Below are positions 35,401 through 44,439 of a stretch of DNA of 64,000 bases, one piece after another (the first letter of the stretch is position 1; every line of letters begins with the position of its first letter). Under the pieces are notes generated by a model that worked only from the letters and a program-made list of their open reading frames with translations, was not told the origin of the DNA and did not search any database. Source of the stretch: Tretioscincus oriximinensis (taxonomy: Eukaryota; Chordata; Lepidosauria; Squamata; Gymnophthalmidae). Location: positions 360,502-424,501 of the forward strand of contig JAJVDF010000431.1 in assembly GCA_022410635.1 (NCBI GenBank), in the 5' to 3' direction. The position numbers and the translations under genes were made by a program.

Positions 35401-38400
35401 TGCGATTAGCCCAAGCTGACCTGCTAGTTTCATGGAGAAGTGCAGAACTGAATTGGAAGTAAGGAAGTAAATTGATTTTTATACCATGTTTTCCCAAAAT
35501 GTTTTATAGAACTTTCGGTTTTGTTCATATCAGACACCTTGTGAAATAGGTAGGTCTAGGACAGCTCTGAAGACTAGACTAGGTTTACCCACCTGCCTTC
35601 ACGTAACAGTGCAGAATAAAACTTGGAAACCACCAGAGATGAGTCAGACACTCTAACCACATATCCGGATTTTGGGGAAGGGACATGCTTCCCACGCAAT
35701 CCAAGCATGGCAGATAATTTACTTCTGGAATCTTTACCTCCTCTCCCTGGACAACCAAGTAAAAGGTGGCAGGGTTGTAGGCTAATTGAAGAGATCTTAT
35801 TAAGTTCAGCTAATATTCTCGTTGAACTAGCGTTCTGCTACACGGTAGTTGGTGGAAGCTTTCCTTAATGGAACTGTTATGTAATGAAGCTGTTAGTGGT
35901 AGCTAACAGCTTGGATAATTTCAGGACAGGACTAGACAGGTTTATGGACACCAAGGGTATAAATGGATACTAGGATGGATGCCTGGGTGCTGCCTCCAGG
36001 ATGGAGCAACAGGCAGGACTCCTGAGATAACATTTGCAGGGAGTCATGAACTGGTGCATATTTTGCTTTCCTCTGTTTGGGTTGCCCATGTGCATCTGGT
36101 GGGCCTCTGTGTGAGACAGAATGCTGGACTTGATGGGCTGTGGCCTGATCCAGTATGGCTCTTCTTATGTTCTTATGACCCCAGCTCCCAAACCTCAAAG
36201 TTCTCTTGTTCTTTTACTAATAAAGGTGGCTCAGGGGGTTGGACTTGTTGCCAAAGTGAGGTCATTTCGGGCCTCTTGAGAGGTGATCTGATTAAAGTGT
36301 ATAAAATCATGCAATGGATGGATATGGTGAATAGAGAAAAATTGTTTCCTCTATCACACAACACTAGGGCCAGGGGGTATTCCTTGAAAGTGTTGGGCAG
36401 AAGAGTGAGGACAGAAAAAGAAAAGTATTTTTTCACCCGAGAGTCATCGGCCTTTGGAATTTACTTCCAGAAGAGGTGGTGGTAGGTAGCAATCTGGATA
36501 GTTTTAAGACAGGATTAGACAGGTTTATGGATACCAAGGGAATGAAGAGTTACCAAGCTGGATCATTTGATGCTGCCTGCGGGAGGGAGCAACAGGCGGT
36601 ACCCCTGAAATGCTATTTGCAGGGCGTTGGGAACAGCTGACGATTTTGCCTTCTTCTGTTCCAGACTGCCCAAGTGCAATTGGTGGGCCATTGTGTGAAA
36701 CAGAACGCTGGATTAGAGGGGCACCTCTTACGTTACAGTTGGTTTAAACAAGCCTATGTAGAACACTAGGTGTATATGGTAGTAGCAGTAGTAGTAATAA
36801 TAATAATTATGATGATGTTTATTTATAATAGCCTTTTCACAAGGCTTTCTCCACGACAGACAGTCTGTATAGTATGCAGGGCTGAGAGTTCAAATAAACT
36901 GTGATTGGCACAAAATCACCCAACTGGCTTCATAGAGGAGTGTGGACTCAAACCAGGAGTCCAGATAAGAGTCCAATACTCTAACCACCACACTAAACTG
37001 GCTCCCACTGTTTTGGTAGCTGTATAGATGGATTTGTGTCAAAGCGCAACAGAAACTTGTGAGTAACATGAAAAATAAGAGTTTGTAAGGCTAAGACAAA
37101 GTGCGATGCAGAAGCCTCTTGCGCTTCCCAAAAACCTGGCAACACATGCTTACTTTGCAATTTGTAGAATGTTGCGGTAGCAACTGTACAAGGAACTCTC
37201 TGCTGCCGTCCGATAGCGACTTTTGTACTTGGGTCCCACGGTATGTATGATGAAACGAGCCGCAAGATTAAAGCCTTTGGTTACTTTTGCTTCCCCTGTC
37301 CGGCAGCCTGAAAAAGACACCAAAGAGAAATGCAGAAAAAGAAACCCTATGAATAAAGTCACTTTAAATTGCTTCTTAACAACAAACAACAACAACAATA
37401 AAACACAGGTTGAGGAAGGAACACCTCCTCCTCCCGCACCAACCTGCCCACAATCTTCCGACGAGTAGACAATAAAAATAAATAAATAACTTTTCAACAT
37501 TTTCCCTAACCCTAACCCTAACCCCCCCTCNNNNNNNNNNNNNNNNNNNNNNNNNNNNNNNNNNNNNNNNNNNNNNNNNNNNNNNNNNNNNNNNNNNNNN
37601 NNNNNNNNNNNNNNNNNNNNNNNNNNNNNNNNNNNNNNNNNNNNNNNTCCTCCTCCCACCTGGCTTTTAACCATTCTTAATAACTTTTAAGCAACAGTGT
37701 AAATGTTAAGTTTGACTTCAGTTTCTTGGCTGCACTACCTTATCGCATTTTCCCAACACATTTTCACCTCCATCCATTTTTGTTCACACTGTGCAATTTT
37801 TCCTATGCTCTCAATAATATTAATTCTACAGTTCAAAATCTCGGCTGCTACAAGATCCATAATGTAATCATATCATTTCCATTCCGTCCATTTTGTACTA
37901 TCCTTCCACCCCCTTACAAGCACAATTACATGCAATTAATTCTTCACTTATTTCCTTCTTTTGAATGGTAGGGATTATATTCACTTCTGTGTGTGATACG
38001 CACATTTTATTTGTTATTCCTATTACTTCTTTTTCTATCATTTTCCAATATCACTGCACTTTCTCACACTCCTATATTAATATGGGTTTAAGACGAACCT
38101 GTTCACCCTTCAGTTGAGCAAACTATATCCTTTCTTGTAGGTACTGTCAGCATTTTAGCAGTTTTTATGCTTCTTTTGCTGTGATCTGCTCTGAGATTCT
38201 TGGGAATAAGGCAAAATATATAACTAGTTTGCTTGGCTTTGGGTGCTAGAGACTCCCCTGTGGTAGGGTGGATGGANCCCACAGCACCCAAATCTGCTGC
38301 TGGGAACCACGTTGAAAACACAGGGCCAAGGTAAGCTGTCGACAACAGACACCAAGAGCCACCCAGAGAATCCTCTTCAGTGGTATACCAATACTGTTAA

Positions 38401-39823
38401 GTGCCACCCAGTGTACTTTCCGCGATCTGCCAGCCAACATGATTGGCTGTCTGTATTTCGGCCTTTCCCATTGGCCAGGGGTATCATGAAAAGTATGGTA
38501 AATGTTTTATATAAAGATATTGTTCATGATATGTTGTCAACACGTTGGCATTGATTAGTTTAGTAACATGATACTTACCTTTAAGTTTTTGTAACTCCAC
38601 TTTTAGCTCAGGCCCAGCATGCAAGCAGATACTGTCAGATACCGGATTTTTATCCGTGAGAGATTCATTGCTGGTGTTCACTATGGCTGTGCAGTTTAGT
38701 AGCGCAACGTCACCTTTCCTAAGGAAAAGAGAACAACCATTCAGGGATCTTTATTGTACAGAAAAAAGTCAAGAGTATATATACACACATTAGATTTTTT
38801 TACACTTACCTGCAGAGAATGTAACCTGGGAACCAGCAGAAGGGAATGTTTCCTGCTCCCAGACAGAAACATTCCTGCTCTTAATCCAGGAGAAGGAAGT
38901 ATGAAGGTAGTTTTCCAGCTTTGAAGCATTTTACATGTGAGGCTGTCCCCATTCGTGCAGGTACGAATGGTTCAGTTGCTAAGGAGACAGTCTTTCACCG
39001 GGGAGATGGGGTTTCCAAGCCCTGTGTCAGACGTGGGGAAGGGTGAGCACCTTCTAATAGCCTGTAGCTCTAATCAACCCAGCTACTTGAAAGCAAGAAT
39101 TTCAAGAAATTGCAAATGACTGCGACTAGATGAATGGGAACCATCTCAGCCTGGTGGGGAAGATAGAATGTAAGCCTTTGGGCAAAATACNCTTGTATGC
39201 CGCTTTGAGTCCCTTTGGGTGAGAAAAGCGGGATATAAAACCTCAGTTCCTCTTCTTCATTGCCACCAGTGGATGAAAATGTGTCATGTGATGGCATTTT
39301 GCCAAATCAATGGATCATTGCCTTGGAGTGGGCAGATGCACCTCCCACGGCAGCCACTCAGTGCAGCAGCTCCCCGGTGGGCTGCATAGGGTTGCGGCAG
39401 CTAATTCTGCCACAAGTAGTAGCATACACCTACCTATGCCTGCTTATGCTTGGATGTTTGTTGGTGGGGGGTGGGCTTTGATCACCTGTCCAATCACCTC
39501 CATTGGAAATGATGGACAATGTTTTGGTGCAGCCACATAGCAAGCTGATCATCGTGACGTTGTTTAACAATAGACAGGTATATGCAAGTTTTAAATAAGT
39601 AATTATTTCCAAGAAAGATAGGGATCCAAAAATGTAGACGTACGTACCATAGTATTATTTTTGCATTGATGTCTTTTCTGTATGGGAACGGTGAGGAAAG
39701 ATCAAGTTGTTTTTTGTCAACTGGGGACTGAGAAGAGTTCTGGCGATCAGCTTCGTAAAGGTCAGTCCATCCTGCTAAAGCATCAATATCCACAAACTGG
39801 GAGGGAGCCCCCAAAGGATCCAT
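20402..39823 (-). CDS. GDAP2: GDAP2: macro domain and CRAL-TRIO protein, complete CDS, 13 coding exons
   Basis: Coding exons, in order: 39823-39648, 38718-38579, 37307-37154, 34767-34679, 33324-33248, 30162-30003, 28763-28613, 28350-28274, 26807-26731, 25288-25149, 23854-23800, 22091-21948, 20446-20402. The CDS gives 494 residues plus TGA; human GDAP2 is 497. All junctions are GT-AG and frames agree. The N terminus MDPLGAPSQFVDIDALAGW is diagnostic. Residues about 44-223 are a macro domain (AIVNTSNESL 70-79), known in general to bind ADP-ribose-type ligands; residues about 333-480 are a CRAL-TRIO/SEC14-like domain (VDNCGRTVMVVVGRNIPV, FIHVMDHIVMKEYVIVYFHT). The C terminus is SYYSYPSSPDL. Physiological role is poorly defined; human loss-of-function is linked to cerebellar ataxia. 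No break or missing exon was seen. Confidence 0.96.
20620..21185 (+). mobile_element. CR1/L2-clade LINE 3' region with RT remnant
   Basis: The plus strand reads RGDLIEVYKILHGMDKVNRE in a decayed frame, then the LINE 3' end closing with GGCTCCTCTTATGTTCTTATG-like sequence. Confidence 0.7.
21948..22091 (-). CDS. GDAP2: GDAP2 coding exon 12 (residues 433-480)
   Basis: Reads VSTWFFTTFTVSGLKDKIHH to PPFVLEYDTR, the end of the CRAL-TRIO domain. Donor gtaggt. Confidence 0.95.
22260..22545 (+). mobile_element. CR1/L2-clade LINE 3' end
   Basis: TGGTGGGCCTCTGTGTGAGA, then GATCCAGTATGGCTCTTCTT, ending TATGTTCTTA. In GDAP2 intron 12. Confidence 0.65.
22786..23519 (+). mobile_element. Solo LTR, copy 1
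   Basis: 734 bp with inverted ends TGTGGCG...CGCCACA and a perfect 5-bp target duplication CCCGC (22781-22785, 23520-23524). It interrupts an older repeat tail (TACCCCGC|CCCATACCCGAAGG). No internal retroviral or Gypsy genes are present. Nearly identical to 48353-49091, so young. It sits antisense in GDAP2 intron 12. Confidence 0.85.
23800..23854 (-). CDS. GDAP2: GDAP2 coding exon 11 (residues 414-432)
   Basis: Reads KYKRNLKALYFVHPTFRSK; the first Lys codon is split. Donor gtaacg. Confidence 0.93.
24550..24830 (-). mobile_element. Diverged SINE family A
   Basis: GAAGAAGGAGAATC tail, CCTGCCCTTCTCACC, then a decayed body with CAGCTGAGTTAGCTGAAGC. Confidence 0.5.
25149..25288 (-). CDS. GDAP2: GDAP2 coding exon 10 (residues 368-413)
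   Basis: Reads ALLYFIHVMDHIVMKEYVIV to KKLADIVDV, the CRAL-TRIO core. Donor gtaagc, phase 2. Confidence 0.95.
25562..25797. mobile_element. Tc1/mariner-type hairpin MITE
   Basis: Ends CAGGGTGCTTCAAAAAA / TTTTTTGAAGCACCCTG, flanked by TA on both sides. Arms of roughly 85 bp are near-perfect inverted copies. No transposase. Confidence 0.8.
25975..26125 (+). mobile_element. CR1 LINE 3' end
   Basis: GGACAGTCATCTGTCTGGAA, then GGTCTCTTCCAACTCTATGA followed by a decayed 8-bp repeat. Confidence 0.6.
26731..26807 (-). CDS. GDAP2: GDAP2 coding exon 9 (residues 342-367)
   Basis: Reads GVDNCGRTVMVVVGRNIPVT then LIDMEK. Donor gtaaat. Confidence 0.95.
27190..27320 (+). repeat. Penelope-like tail remnant
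   Basis: TATTTCTTCAGACTG, AAAGCTCACGAAGTAG, and CCTGACTAACACGGCTATTTC recall the Penelope tails elsewhere. Confidence 0.45.
27763..27990. mobile_element. Hairpin MITE with 7-bp target duplication
   Basis: 228-bp foldback from TAGGCTGACCAGATGACCCC to GGGGTCATCTGGTCAGCCTA, flanked by AATTAAG at 27756-27762 and 27991-27997. Lies in GDAP2 intron 8. Confidence 0.88.
28274..28350 (-). CDS. GDAP2: GDAP2 coding exon 8 (residues 316-341)
   Basis: Reads NYNRWLCRARTEDLSDIASL then KALYQT. Acceptor tctag, donor gtgagt. Confidence 0.94.
28613..28763 (-). CDS. GDAP2: GDAP2 coding exon 7 (residues 266-315)
   Basis: Acidic start DHSDEEGLEVD, then FSFIGSHAFARMEGDVDKQR. The linker between macro and CRAL-TRIO domains. 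Donor gtgaga. Confidence 0.94.
29240..29815 (+). mobile_element. L1-like LINE 3' end interrupted by a SINE
   Basis: 29240-29445 and about 29690-29815 look like one L1-type 3' end: a frame with WYQYLAEFVLYDATREKRIR, then a U-rich segment and AATCAATAAAAATT. A reversed family-A SINE (29455-29690) lies between. Confidence 0.5.
29455..29690 (-). mobile_element. SINE family A, truncated, nested in the L1-like fragment
   Basis: AGAAGAACTGGGTTCTTATA, then CCACCAGGCTGTGGTGGTTC; lacks the tRNA-like head. Confidence 0.7.
30003..30162 (-). CDS. GDAP2: GDAP2 coding exon 6 (residues 213-265)
   Basis: Reads ATYRKLLPLYFPRSLEEESQ, then DIGNAEGEPVVPERQIRISE. Donor gtgagc, phase 1. Confidence 0.95.
30298..30700 (+). 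mobile_element. Two tandem SINE family B copies
   Basis: 30298-30470 and 30485-30700 both have GTAATGGTTAGA/GTAATAGTTAGAG heads and the GTGATCTT(T/G)GG body; both are diverged. Confidence 0.6.
31647..31850. mobile_element. Hairpin MITE
   Basis: 204-bp foldback, TAGACTGACCAGATGACCCC to GGGGTCACCTGGTCAGCCTA. The flanks (TGTGCAA / GCTAATA) do not match, so its target duplication has decayed or been lost. Confidence 0.82.
31851..33180. other. GDAP2 intron 5, mostly unassigned
   Basis: No coding frame or named repeat recognised. 31930-32210 is C/T-rich and might be a decayed repeat. A (TAA)n run follows at 33190-33225. Confidence 0.3.
33248..33324 (-). CDS. GDAP2: GDAP2 coding exon 5 (residues 187-212)
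   Basis: Reads RTVRRFLEIHGTALEKVVFA then VSDLEE, the end of the macro domain. Donor gtactt. Confidence 0.95.
33736..34094. mobile_element. Short non-palindromic relative of the hairpin MITE
   Basis: CTAAGCTGAGCAGATGACTC start, an interior with CACTAGGGGGCTCTGGCAAC and TCTCACACACTT shared with 12293-12829, and end AAAATCTGGTCAATCATAG. Confidence 0.55.
34558..34639. mobile_element. 82-bp perfect hairpin, Tc1/mariner-type
   Basis: Arms 34558-34595 and 34602-34639 are exact inverted copies (38 bp each; TATACTGCTCAAAACAATTA...) with a 6-bp loop. Sequences starting ACTGCTCAAAA are known from vertebrate mariner-type MITEs. Confidence 0.8.
34679..34767 (-). CDS. GDAP2: GDAP2 coding exon 4 (residues 157-186)
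   Basis: Reads KEQAMSSVGFCAINTVKRGY then PLMDATHIAL. The hairpin element at 34558-34639 sits only 40 bp past the donor gtaagt. Confidence 0.93.
35335..35690 (-). mobile_element. Two SINE family B remnants
   Basis: 35335-35480 and 35500-35690, both reversed, each with ACCTTGTGAA(G/A)TAGGT(G/A)GGTCT. Confidence 0.5.
35870..36178 (+). mobile_element. CR1/L2-clade LINE 3' end
   Basis: GGTAGCTAACAGCTTGGATA through GGTGGGCCTCTGTGTGAGAC to TATGTTCTTATG. Confidence 0.7.
36180..36745 (+). mobile_element. CR1/L2-clade LINE with RT remnant
   Basis: Partly open frame RGDLIKVYKIMQWMDMVNRE, then LGRRVRTEKEKYFFT, the C-terminal RT region of CR1-type elements; 3' end decayed. Confidence 0.72.
36830..37010 (-). 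mobile_element. SINE family B
   Basis: Reversed copy ending at GTCCAATACTCTAACCACCA, the reverse complement of the A-box head. Confidence 0.6.
37154..37307 (-). CDS. GDAP2: GDAP2 coding exon 3 (residues 106-156)
   Basis: Reads GCRTGEAKVTKGFNLAARFI, then HTVGPKYKSRYRTAAESSLY. Macro-domain core. Donor gtaagc, phase 2. Confidence 0.95.
37504..37521 (+). repeat. Interstitial telomere-like repeat at gap edge
   Basis: Three exact CCCTAA units, then CCCCCCCCTC, then the N run. The true length is hidden by the gap. Confidence 0.85.
37531..37647. other. Assembly gap (117 Ns)
   Basis: Within GDAP2, between the exons for residues 59-105 and 106-156. No coding sequence is missing: the flanking exons join in frame. 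Confidence 0.98.
37660..38570. other. GDAP2 intron 2 (coding), unassigned
   Basis: AT-rich, C-poor on one strand in 37700-38080, no repeat family recognised with confidence. Confidence 0.3.
38579..38718 (-). CDS. GDAP2: GDAP2 coding exon 2 (residues 59-105)
   Basis: Reads WKGDVALLNCTAIVNTSNES, then LHAGPELKVELQKLK. Donor gtaagt. Confidence 0.95.
38955..39258 (+). mobile_element. tRNA-derived SINE, family A
   Basis: ACGAATGGTTCAGTTGCTAAG head, GGGGTTTCCAAGCC B box, tail TGAGAAAAGCGGGATATAAA. Confidence 0.72.
39648..39823 (-). CDS. GDAP2: GDAP2 first coding exon (residues 1-58)
   Basis: ATG at 39823-39821. Reads MDPLGAPSQFVDIDALAGWT and ends DINAKIIL. The exon probably starts at 39927 (acceptor ctttcag), giving 104 nt of 5'UTR before the ATG. 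Donor gtacgt, phase 2. Confidence 0.95.
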
Positions 39824-40046
39824 GGGGCCCCACTTATTTCAGTCTATTTCAAATGTACGGCATCTTTATTGAGGTCTTGTAGGTTCAGAGATACACGCAG
39901 CTTAAAAGCTTGATTTTATTTCCTCCTCTGAAAGAACAAAGATCAATGCCTGAAACAAAATAATTTTGTAATCAATTTTGTGATTCTAAATACCCAATAA
40001 AAATGTTTCCAAAACGTGGCACAAAAGACGTTATGCTGGAAATAAT

Positions 40047-40134
40047 TTGTCTGAAAATAATTCTATGTATAGTCTTTATAGCATAGAAAAAGTTATACGC
40101 TATAAAGACTATACATGGAATTATTTTCAGACAA
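40047..40134. repeat. Short inverted repeat (36-bp arms)
   Basis: 40047-40082 and 40099-40134 are inverted copies with one mismatch (TTGTCTGAAAATAATTC...), loop 16 bp. It lies about 120 bp upstream of GDAP2 exon 2, in the presumed first intron. No flanking TA or longer duplication is obvious. Confidence 0.8.
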
Positions 40135-40257
40135 TTTCTTTCCACAGAGCCTTGCTGGTGATGGGCCCCGGACTTCGGCATAGTCTGCCATATGAGGGGT
40201 GTCAGGCTTTTTTCATTGCAGACTTTTAAAAAATAATTAAAGACACACATCTACACA

Positions 40258-40560
40258 GGCATGGATAGCTCAGTCGCTTAGGAATTNGTCTCTCACCTGG
40301 GAGATGGGGTTTCGAAGCCCTGTGTCAGACGTGGGGAGGGGTGAGCACCTTCCATTAGCCTGTAGCTCTAGCCAACCCAGCTATTCGAAAGCATGAATTG
40401 CAAGAAATTGCAACTGATTGCAAGTAGATACATGGGAACCACCATAGCCCGGTGGGGAAGATAGAATGTGAGCCTTCGGGCAAAATATATCCTTGTAAGC
40501 CGCTTTGAATCCCTTTGAAAAGTGAGAAAAGTGGGGTATAAGAACCAAGTTCTTCTTCTA
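40258..40560 (+). mobile_element. tRNA-derived SINE, family A, full length
   Basis: GGCATGGATAGCTCAGTCGC head to GGGGTATAAGAACCAAGTTC tail. Confidence 0.8.
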
Positions 40561-40639
40561 TAACCTGACCTTTGGCTGAAGAAAACAGTTTCCTTTTTCC
40601 TCTTTCAAACATTGTTGCGGTTTTTAATATATTTATTTT

Positions 40640-41140
40640 GTGCTGTGTTTTTATTATTATTGTCTGCCCTGGGACCTTCTGGAATAGGGTGGGATTGTAA
40701 TGACATTAGTCTCAAATGGGACGTGGCTTCTTTAAGGACCCGAGACCTAGTGCTTGGTAGTGGGAGGAGTTTCGTTTTGAGAGGAGAAGTTGAGTTTGTG
40801 TCTGAAGCAGTGGTGGGAGGCATGTGAGACCCCATCTCCTGCACAGGTCTGAGAAACATCTGTTCTGCGTGTGGGGATTTTTTCTGCGTGTGTTTTTTTT
40901 CTGGTTACCAGAGCTGGATGTGACATTCTGATCCCTGCTTTTGGGAATGGTGCCCCCGAGGCCGGAAGTNACATCACAGATGATGTCACTTCCTGGTCTC
41001 TGCTCCCGGGAATGGCGCCCAGACATGACGTCACTTCTATTCCTGCCCTGGACGTGATGCCAAAAAATTGCACGCGCACTTTTTGTGCGACTCAACTCCC
41101 AAATGTCTGAGATCTTTGAGCTGTGGGCCGAGATTTCCCC
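40640..41140. repeat. GC-rich internal repeat with TGACGTCA
   Basis: Contains two diverged tandem units of roughly 60 bp (GATCCCTGCTTTTGGGAATGG / TCTCTGCTCCCGGGAATGG) and a perfect CRE-like TGACGTCA near 41027. Source unknown; could be a decayed LTR or promoter-like repeat. Confidence 0.4.
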
Positions 41141-41939
41141 GCTGGAAAACTCGCACCACTGTTTTGAAACCAGAAAAAAGTGTTTTAATGTTCGTTGGCT
41201 GAAATTATGATGAGGTTAAGAAATAGTCTGCATAAACACTATATTTATAAAGAGTGGATATATTAGTGTTAACCGGGAGATATTTATTCAGGCTGTGAGA
41301 GTAAGGAATTGGGAGATCTGGACAGGACACTTAGCGTAGGCTGTGAATTGGTAGCCTGGGGGATAAGAAGATAATTCAAACAATTCTCTTACACAGTTCT
41401 GCTAATAAAGTACTACGAGACACCCCCCTCTTTGCTAAATCCTAAATTAGTGAGGAGAAATAGCAATAACCTCAGATATGCAATTGATACAATTCTGATG
41501 GCAGAAATAAAGAAGGTCTAAGGAGCTTCTTGATAAGAGTAAAAGAGGAAAGTGGAAAAGCTGTCTTAAAACTCAACATTAACAAGACCTTAAGATCATG
41601 ACAACTCATCTCATCGGTTCATGTCAAATGATGGAGAAAGACACGGAAGCAATGCCAGACAATTTATTTTCTTGAGCTGAAAGACCACTGCAGACAGCAA
41701 CAGCAGGCATGAAATTGAATGACATTTGCTGTTTGGGAGGAAAGCTAGGGCAAGCATAACAGTTTATGAAAAAGCAGAGACATCGTCTTGCAAAACTAGT
41801 TTTCTGNTTTTTATGATGACTACCTTGACCTGCCATCTATATGTCCGAAAGGACAGAATGCAGAGGGAGCTAAGTGTCAAAAGCCTGGGGGAAGAAGTAT
41901 GTTTTTACCAGACTATACACCGTATACATTTTACCCAGT

Positions 41940-42410
41940 GGTGGCTGTCCGCTGTGTTCTTGGGGTTCGGCGAACACTCAGACATTAAAATCAGTTATAA
42001 AATCTCCTTTCATAGAGGAACTGCCAACAAATCAAAAAGCTCCAGGCAGCTTTTCTAATTGGCAAAAGGGGTCGCCAATCCCTGAACCAAGGGGAGGGCT
42101 ACCTAGGAGGGGCTACAGTCTCTCTCCCAGTTTCCGTAGAGAGGCCATTTGATTGATTGATTGAATTCTTTATTGGCCAAGTGTGATTGGACACACAAGG
42201 AATTTGTCTTTGGTGCATATGCTCTCAGTATACAATTTTGTATTGACATTCAACTTGCAGACTGAGAGAGAGACCAGTAGGTGCCTGAATGTGCCTGTTT
42301 CCAGCCACTTTTCTAACTTTGCCGAGACTGGAGGAAACTGCGCCCCCACACCCACAGCCCCAAACTACACCAGCTGCCACTGGTTTTACCTGACTCTACC
42401 CCTGCATCTC
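41940..42410 (-). repeat. Unclassified repeat, inverted copy of 5000-5480
   Basis: Shares GGAGCTTTTTGATTTGTTGG-type and GACTGAGAGAGAGACCAGTA blocks with the copy in MAT intron 2, in opposite orientation. A separate insertion at 42148-42235 (ATTGAATTCTTTATTGGCCA) splits it. Confidence 0.55.
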
Positions 42411-43399
42411 TGAAAGGGAAGGAACTACCAAAAGGCCTTCTCCTTGAGATCTTAGAGCATGGGCAGGGCTAATTGTCTGCCTGAGATCTTCAGGTATAGG
42501 GTGGGATATAAGTAAAAATAAACAAATACATATACACTGTATTGTCATGCAACTAGCAGGCCCTTATCCTAAGGTATAGCCCAGAAAGAGGTTCTGTACA
42601 GAAAGGGTTAACTCTACGTTTTCAGATGTAATGGTATGAAAGTTCATACTCTCTTTTCTTTGCCAGAAATTCTAATCTAGACTTACACAGTTAATTCTTT
42701 AATGCTTCAATAAAAAATGTATCAACCTGTGCAGCAATTTAATATTTTTTGGAGCAAAAAGACAGTACTATTCCAACAAACGTTTCTAATTTAAGATGCA
42801 GCATGTGTGCTAAACACCCATTCAGCAAGTTCCAACGCTTCCAAGCCAATCGAAAAGAAGCTTTGAGCAAGACACGATGTAAACAAATGCTTTCCTTATT
42901 AGCCTGTAAAAATGCCACCAGACTCTCTTGCAATGGCAACAGGAAATGGTGAAATTCAAGATAAAGAGGTCAACCCAAACACTAATCCTGTATCAATGGA
43001 TGGAAATATGGGTTCTACCTTCTACCTAAAGTAATACAACGAGCAATTTTGCAAAGGAACAGAAAAAGCGGAAGTGGAGACTGTACCATTTTCAAAATAG
43101 TAAAACTTGAGGACAGGATACCAACACCTGCTTGTGGTTTCCTTTAAACAGTTTCCTTTTCTCTTAAGGAAAAGAACAAAGAAACTCAAACTTAACCCCA
43201 ATTTACAAATGGCAACTGTAAAACTGAGAAGGGGAAAGACAAGGGAAGGCTGGATTAGCTGTCTGCAAGGAAGCTTTTGAAATCCTTGCTTAGCACCNGG
43301 CAGAAGTCCCCAAGGTGGGAACTGGTATACAGTGGATAAGGGGATCAGGCATATTAAGTGGGGTAAGGCATACTAAGTGGGTGGGAGGAGGGCAATTTA

Positions 43400-44400
43400 C
43401 CATACAGGGGTCATGCAAAAGACTAGATCTAATCCCTCTAGAAGGATTATATCCAGTCCCCTCCAAAAACATGGAATTCAGCCTTCCAAAGACTAGAACA
43501 CAGCTTCCCTCAAAAGACTANACCCCAGACCTTGACCCTAGCTAGCTTCACAAAAATAATTAGACCCATCTCCCGAAGGATTAAACCCTGCCACCCAAAG
43601 GTCTAGATCCTTGTCCCTTCAAAGGACCCCCCCCCAAAAGGACTGTACCCTAGTACCCCCAAAGAATTAGACCCAAGTCACCCAAACGACTAGACCGCAG
43701 CCCCTACAGAAGAACAAAATCCAAGGACTAGACCCAGTCATCCAAAGACCTGTTCCCCCAAAGAACTATACTCAGCTACCATCAAAAACCCTGGACTCCC
43801 AGCCCAGCAAAGCCTGTAAGACCAAAATAGGAGCCTTGCTGGATGAGGTCGGAGCCCATCTAGTCACACTGAGGCCCACCTGGGCAGCCTGGAACAGAAG
43901 AAGGCAAAATCTTCAACTATTCTTGACACCCTGCAAACGGCATTTCAGGAATCCTGCCTGTTGCTCCATCTCTGAGGCAGCATCAAGACATCCAGCCTAG
44001 TGGCTGTTTACACCCTTAGCTTCCATGAACTTGCCTAATCCTGTCTTAAAGCTNTCCAGGCTGTTAGCTGCCACCACCTCTTCTGGAAGTAAATTCCAAA
44101 GGCCGGTGACCCTCTGGGTGAAAAAAACATTTTCCTTTCTTTCTTCTCACTCTTCTGCCCATCAGTTTCAAGTCCTCTTTCCAAAGGACTAATAACACCC
44201 AAGCCCCCCCCCCCCAAAAGGATTTCAGCCCAATTCCTATAAAGGGGGAGCCCCCCAGGACTAATCACAGCTCCCCAATACTGGACTAGACCCCAGCCCA
44301 ATTGGCAGGGGGTAGCTGGGAGAGGGGCAGACAAGGTATCAAGCTGCCCCAGCCTAAGGACTGGACCACAGCTCCCCCCATTTAAATGAACGCGACCCTA
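43400..44400. repeat. Degenerate minisatellite, split by a LINE
   Basis: About 20 diverged units of 22-30 bp around AAAGGACTAGACCCCAGTCC at 43400-43825, continuing at 44180-44380. The LINE at 43832-44165 interrupts the array. Confidence 0.65.
43832..44165 (-). mobile_element. CR1/L2-clade LINE 3' end
   Basis: GGAGCCTTGCTGGATGAGGT, CACCTCTTCTGGAAGTAAAT, AAAGGCCGGTGACCCTCTGG, reversed. It lies inside the minisatellite. Confidence 0.7.
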
Positions 44401-44439
44401 GTCTGTCGCCAGGGTTAGGCCCCCCACCCCCACCCCCAC

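Noticed and set aside
37150..37674. Long minus-strand frame across the N run
   Set aside because: It runs through Ns; only 37154-37307 is a real exon, bounded by acceptor and donor.
38312..38554. Open frames in GDAP2 introns such as 38312-38554 and 42749-42952
   Set aside because: No family similarity, no splice support, and composition like surrounding intron.
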